Part shown: positions 58,254 to 64,000 of the stretch, one piece after another
How the letters are laid out: each line of letters begins with the position of its first letter
Numbering within the stretch: position 1 is the first letter of the stretch
Assembly (NCBI GenBank): GCA_019914945.1
Contig: CM034111.1
Coordinates: forward strand, 3,038,001 to 3,102,000
Direction: 5' to 3'
From: Typha latifolia
Taxonomy: Eukaryota > Streptophyta > Magnoliopsida > Poales > Typhaceae
Length of the DNA: 64,000 nucleotides
Translations under genes and position numbers: made by a program
Notes under the pieces: model-generated
Databases searched by the model: none
Seen by the model: the letters and a program-made list of their open reading frames with translations, nothing else
What the model was told of the DNA's origin: nothing

Positions 58254-61200
58254 ATGTCACACGAGAGGGGCGGGGCGTCTTCCGCCGCTCTATCCGCCGA
58301 GGAGAACAGCCTGTAAGCCTTTCCCCTTATTCCTATTTTTTAATCGTTTAGCAATTTGAAAACCCTAGAAATCTATTGCGTTTGGACGGCCCAGCGTTTC
58401 TCCAGGCTAAGGGATTTCTGGATCATATAGTTCGGATCGAGGCTTTTATATCTTGTCACCAATTGGATTATCCTGTTAACCAGTTTTGGAAAATTTGGGG
58501 AGTAAGATCTACGAGTGTGAGGAACTCCTTTGATTTGGCATTCTTGATGTACGATCATCTGAGAAAGAGAAGAATGTATTGGAATTCTTGATTTGTTTGG
58601 GTTGTGGCATTAGCTTAATTTTTATTACTAGTGGATCACTGCGGATGGAAGTTCATCATCTCTGATCATCAAATTCTAATTTAATATCTTTAAATTATTA
58701 TTCTTTGTAGTGATGGGTATTTGCGTGCTTTGTAACTGGAATCGGTAGATTGTGAGCTCTTCCTAAATCGTCATTACTCATTGGTTTCTATGATATGCCG
58801 TAATGACCTTTTGGCAAGTAGATGTTCTGAATATACTGGTTCTTTGACTAGGTATTATGATGGCTTACGGTATAGTGATTAGCTAAAACTGAAACCATCT
58901 GGGTACATTGTAGTGAAATGATCAAGCTAGTCCTCGAGCTATTCTGAAAAGATTTCTCGGGACCATTAATTTCTATGGCACCAATATTGCTGCATTGCAT
59001 CATGCTGCAAGTTTTATTGCAATATATGTAACCTGGCGGTAATGTTAAGTGTTAACTACTTTATAAGAACATTGTATTTGGGGTCTTCCACAAAAATGTA
59101 AGATCATGCTGTTTATTTGTGAAAAACTAAAATAGGATTTTGTGATTCATATCAGATCTGATTCCTATGCCTTACTTATTCATGATCGAGCATCATTTGC
59201 GAGATGCATCGTTTGCTTGAAATGATGTACCGATGCAAGTTTATATGCCTGTTGTTGGTGTCATGACAGTTCCCTCTTAGATATTTGATGTTACAGTCTT
59301 TCCACTTTATCATTATGCAGAGGGTTAGAGAATCAGGTTTTACTTATCTAATCATATGGCCTGTAGAAAAAGACAATGGTCTTTGAACGAGGTATTGTCC
59401 TATTGTCCTCTAATATCTTGGCTGCTCTTTACATGGTACTTGCATAATTGCTTCATAAATGATAAGGTAATGAGCGACAGATGGTAATGAAGGACACGAG
59501 GTATTCCATTTGCTATGTTGTCCAAGAATTTAATTAGCTTCCATGATTTTTTTCTGTGGCCAATGAAGTTTGTCCATAGTCATTATAGAACACTATATTG
59601 AAGATTATTTTTAATTTATGTCTTCATGTTATATCAATTTCATGGTGTAGGTTTCTTGACATACTTCAGGATGCTCCTTTATCTGGTAATCGGCAGCCTA
59701 GAGGCATATTCGGCAGCATTTTGTATTGTCTCATATTGGCAAGTACAGTTTCTCTTTCTGTAGACATCTGAAATTCTAAATCTTCCTATTCTCTAGCTTT
59801 TTCCTGATTTTTCTCCGTCAGTACACAATATATGTTTTTTCCTTGCACCCATTTAATGTTTTGGTACTCTTAACTTAAATTCTTCTTTTCCAGGTTGGTT
59901 ATGCAGTTGTGGCTGCAGCAGCTCCATGGATATTCATCCTTATACCAAAGTTGATACCCACATTGCTTTGTAGTTGCAATATCATTCTTCTCATAATTAC
60001 AAGTATTCTTTTTAGTCACTGATCTTATAATTTCCGTCTGTAGATTTTCAAAATTTCATGTGAACTAGCATGCTGAGAAGAAAAGTTTGTTGCTTGATTT
60101 CATTACAGTTCTGATTTGAGTTTATACTTTAAGTGGCTTATAAATCACTCTATATTTTGAGATGCTGAAGTGCTGAACTCATCATGTATCAAATTTCTTT
60201 TGTTTATTGATCTGATAATTATTCAAATATATTAGAGTTCTCTACAGTTGAATGTTAATGAATAGTGTAGTCAATCCTTATTAATATCTATTTTCTTCTG
60301 GTAGGTTAATTGTTGTCTAAGGAGTTAAAATTGATCAGCTGGCCTTTACTGGCATGACAAGAGTATGAGATTGTAGGCAGAATGGCAGATGCCTTAAAGT
60401 TTGTTAGATCTACCTGATAACTTGAAATAAGCCTCTTGTTCCAATGATTTAACAGTTTATTTAGTACTTTCACTCTTTATTTGTAGGAAAATCCATATCG
60501 ATGTACCTCTAGAATTCTTTTGTTCTCATTTTTGTTCCACTATGCCTTATGTCAGTTTTGCCTATACTCGAATGAGGCAAATTGAAACATTGATGCAAAT
60601 AGTTTGTTTCTAAATTCAAATAAATTATTCAGTCGTATTGGGTATTAATATTTCATAAATAAGAGGTTTTAGCTTTTTGAACAATGATAGTTTTCCCGAT
60701 TACCAGCATTATAGACTATAGCTTTACCATTTGAACAATCATTGATCAACTAATTGTTCTATAAGCTTTATTTTAATAATCTTCGACACTGATTTTGTAA
60801 TATGTTTTGCTCATCAGGATTATAGCTATCTACTGGTGATCGAATTTTAATTTTGTGGAAATTAGAAGGATAACCATTGAACAATCTGGTCAATTTTATT
60901 ATCAGTTAAATAAGGTGGAGAAGCCACTAGTTAGTAATAGTTAATTGGGGATATCGATGTGTCTCAGCCCTCATACTTGAAAGTTTCCACAGATTTTGTA
61001 TTGATAGAACACAAATTTTCTGATTGTGTGAGTACTTCAGAAATTCTATTGCGTGATACTTAAGGTATATCTCTGCTATTGTCAGTTCATCATTTTCATG
61101 ATCCTGAGTATAGCTTGGCATGAAATTGTGTGCAGGTGTATTTCAGCAATATTGGGTTTACCAGGTTAGAAAAGTGCGCTTGCAGGTACTTGCTTATATG

Positions 61201-63506
61201 TCATTCTTGTGAGTTGTGACTATATCTTTATCCAATCTTCCCTGTTCTTATTTTTTGTATTTTCTCCTGTTTTATATATGAGACCATGAGTTGTTGCACA
61301 ATTGCATATATGTTACATGGATAATTAAGCGAGTTTGCAATACCTAGTGTCTATTGTATAAATAACTACTTGCTGTGTGGCTTAAGATCTGCAGTTCCAA
61401 ATATTGCCATATTTCTTTAACTATAGCCTAGTGAATACATCTAGTGGTCAGTTGGAGTTAAAATAATTCACTGGAATATGTTGCAGAGTTTGTTATTCTA
61501 TATGCAAATTGCTTCTTGATACAGAACAAACTGATTTCTCTTTCCCTTCAATTAGCACCTACTGTTTTTTGGTTCTTCAATTAATTATTCTCTTCTTTTG
61601 ACCATCTAGGCATTAACATCTAAGTTCACAGATCCAGCAAAGCTATTGCAAAAGATTCAGATGAATTTCCTTTTTGGATCAGAAACATATATTGTTACAA
61701 TACCTAATGAATTACCATCTAAGTCATCTATACATTTTCTATTTATTTTTATTTGTACTGCCCTTAGTCTATATCCCAAAAGGTAGTTTCCTGTAGTCAC
61801 CTATGTTAGACATATTTGGAATATAACCTTGATACTTTTGGGTTGAGTAAGATCTACAATAGAGAGGTCAGATGGAGGAAGTCTACATCTTTGAGGCCTT
61901 ATACTTTTGGTATTGCAAAACAGGCATTAATTGATCATTTCTTTTTAGTTTTTTGGAATTATATGCTCCTCTTCATACTCAATAATTTTCACTGGTTTCT
62001 TTCATCTTCCTTCCACCAGAACATGAAAAAATGGTGCTCTCTCTCTAGCTACCAAACTTTGATTGTTAACTTAAAGTTCATAGTATTTAGTACATTTGAT
62101 AAATGATTCTTTTTTAATCTGATCTAACTAGATTATCCGTGTACTGCGCAGGGCTACTATACTTTTAGCCAGAAGATGAAGCACATTGCTCGCCTTCCAT
62201 TTCCCACTATTGCTTATGGTAAGTAATTTTTATAGATTCACCTGATGAGTTTTAGATGTTAGGGCACAAATTGTCTAAAGTTGATAACAAAAGGGGAGGA
62301 TTAAAATATGCTAGTGCTCTCTTGCTTCTATGGGATGATTGATTTTATTCTACTGATTCAGTTTTTGGCCAGCAATTTTTCTGTGGAGAATATTTGTCAG
62401 ACATGCCTATGACTTTCTTTTCTTTAAATTTTCATTGGAAAATGCAGACAAAGCTAGTTATTGTCTATCAGTAACGTTTCAGATATAACTGGATTGTTGC
62501 TGCATGTTCTCATCTGCCTTACTTATATGTATTTTACAGGGACTGCTTTGATGCTACTTGTCATAATCTGGCATCCTTACATTCATATACTATCAGTCTC
62601 TGTATTACTAAGGTGAACTACTGCTTCAAGTACATTCATTACCCTCCTTTTATTTTAGAAAGAAAGTTAAGCTAGTTTCTTGATGTGTTGATTCTATCTT
62701 ATATATTGGTAGGGGAAATTCCTTACAAATGATGCTGGTACTCAGTAGTACAATATATCCATTAAAAATCATCACGAATGGACTTGAAGTTAGATCAAGA
62801 TATAATGCACAATGCTTTTGTATTTTTTTTTTTTTTGTCTTTTCCTGCTAACAATGATATGTTGTTCTATCTAACGGTCCAATGAAATATAACATAGAAT
62901 TCATAATGAATAATTGTTTATTCGTTTTATCAAAATAGCTTGGAGTCTGACAGTGTTGTGTCCGATTAAACTTGGTGGATTTTAAAATTCAAACTATCAA
63001 ACATGCTCGAACTAGGAGTTATTTTCTCTGGCTCAATTGGGAACTGGATATATGGAATTATGTTTTTGGACCTTGGGCAGTTGTCTTTCATATTCTGGAT
63101 TCTGGACTTGGTTTGGTACACTAGCTAAAAAATCTAACAAGAAAGTGAAAGTAGCTTGGATTAAATCATTAATTCTCTCTTAGCAATACTCTGTCTACTG
63201 ATAATATAAGCCTTTGCATTTAATTGTTGTCGAAGATGGTTAGGACTTCAATCGTTTGCCACAATTTGCTGAACTCCTAAATAAGTCTATGATAAACACA
63301 TCAAGTTGCTCAATTTTTATTCATTAGTAACAAGTTTTGGAATCCTTGCAGCTATTCACTAATTAACGATATGTAACATACTAGGAAGTAAACAACTTAT
63401 GATTTTTTTAGATATGAACTGCTTATTTCTTTGCATCTTCATGTGTGCAGGGTTACCATGGTTGCAGAAGTTATTTGTGCTGGATGTTTTATGAGTGCAT
63501 ATATAG
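58254..63506 (+). CDS. Multi-pass membrane protein, TMEM192-like, 5' part
   Basis: Visible exons are 58254-58312, 59651-59738, 59894-60002, 61136-61185, 62152-62218, 62540-62612 and 63451-63506, giving 167 residues with consistent phases; the gene continues beyond the window. After a short Ser/Ala N-terminus come FLDILQDAPLSGNRQPRGIF and a first hydrophobic segment (ILYCLILVGYAVVAAAAPWI). A second spans LIPKLIPTLLCSCNIILLII, then the cytosolic-type VFQQYWVYQVRKVRLQGYYT and HIARLPFPTIAYGTALMLLV. IIWHPYIHILSVSVLLRVT and a further segment (VAEVICAGCFMSAYI) follow. I believe this is the plant relative of TMEM192, a lysosomal/vacuolar membrane protein; that name is the uncertain part. Intron 2 uses a GC donor (GCAAGT at 59739). 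Start Met58254 follows a GC-rich leader. Confidence 0.75.
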
Positions 63507-63559
63507 GTATATAACCAGTTTTGATAAATTGCCTTATAGAATCTTGTATCTAGTTGGTA

Positions 63560-64000
63560 TATTGATGCTGATTATTGGAGTTATATTTATTTATTTATAT
63601 ATATGGTGGTTTTGTTTAAATAGGGCTAAGACTCTCTCTCTTAAGGTTAAGCAATACGTTCTCACCAAATCCTCTTTTCTCTTCCTCTCTTCTCCTTGAA
63701 CCCATTCTAGGTCAAGTTTTGTAATGTTTCATAGTATCAGAGCATTCCAATCTCTAGGGACTCATGCATCTATTGGATTTCTTCTCCTTCACCTTCACTG
63801 AATTGCCTTATACTTGTCTTCACCTTCACCCTCAGCTCCTATCGCCTCTTTATCCTCACCGCTCTCAATCTCTCCTCACTAGTGCGGATGATGCGGTCGC
63901 AACTCTAGCTCTCGAAGATACTCATCTTCTGCATTTTTGGCCAACTCCAAGACTTCGGTGACAAGGGAGATTGAAGCTCCAGCATCGATGTGCCTAGCGT
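63560..64000 (+). mobile_element. Start of a Ty1/copia-like LTR retrotransposon (LTR end and primer-binding site)
   Basis: At 63732-63744 TAGTATCAGAGCA closely matches the tRNA-Met-complementary primer-binding site (TGGTATCAGAGC) of plant Copia elements. It directly follows TTTCA, a typical CA LTR terminus. Sequence after it has the CT-rich look of the start of a gag region, but no gag motif is reached before the window ends. The LTR start is not fixed; it lies after the intron donor at 63507, so the LTR is at most about 225 bases. The second LTR is outside. Confidence 0.55.

Noticed and set aside
58148..58351. Upstream overlapping frame starting MERDGRRQ before the TMEM192-like start
   Set aside because: It runs through the exon 1 donor, is Arg-rich by composition, and its inclusion in the mRNA is unknown; a uORF role cannot be claimed.
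61611..61700. Possible extra exon in the TMEM192-like gene (ALTSKFTDPAKLLQKIQ)
   Set aside because: It follows an acceptor (CATCTAG) but has no donor of the right phase, and exons 61136-61185 and 62152-62218 already join in phase through VRLQ-GYYT.

Overview
The window is nuclear DNA from a flowering plant. Genes are split by many introns, intergenic DNA is AT-rich and full of (GA)n/(CT)n microsatellites, and every recognisable protein is a plant family. The very GC-rich coding exon of the germin-like gene beside AT-rich, many-intron genes suggests a commelinid monocot (palm or pineapple type). That is inference from composition; the species is not proven.

Layout. 0.6-4.7 kb (-): 5' part of a DENN-domain protein gene, running off the left edge. 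8.8 kb (-): truncated Pollen Ole e 1-like remnant. 9.6-15.3 kb (+): signal peptidase complex subunit 2 (SPC25), with a U12-type AT intron and a 4.8 kb intron full of repeat debris. 18.1 and 20.5 kb (+): a tandem pair of germin-like genes, the first intact and the second a pseudogene. 22.7-28.4 kb (-): O-fucosyltransferase-family protein. 31.7-37.5 kb (+): RAD7-like leucine-rich-repeat protein. 38.2-41.7 kb (-): secreted GH9 endoglucanase, convergent with the previous gene. 43.8-47.7 kb (-): chalcone-isomerase-fold fatty-acid-binding protein (FAP2-like). 51.6-55.3 kb (-): UMP-CMP kinase. 58.3-63.5 kb (+): multi-pass membrane protein resembling TMEM192, running off the right edge, with a Copia-type retrotransposon start inside its last visible intron.

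Most genes are single housekeeping genes: secretory pathway (signal peptidase, O-fucosyltransferase), cell wall (GH9, germin-like), lipid and nucleotide metabolism. They do not form one pathway or an operon-like cluster. Exon models were built by hand, requiring splice sites, reading phase and family similarity to agree. For all nine multi-exon genes the phases close exactly.

The most unusual signals are the AT-AA U12-type intron in SPC25, three GC-AG introns (two in one gene), an isolated ~30-bp-stem hairpin at 16.5 kb, a germin-like pseudogene with four independent defects beside its intact twin, and a ~570-bp repeat present twice with unrelated central segments. I found no convincing new multi-gene system.
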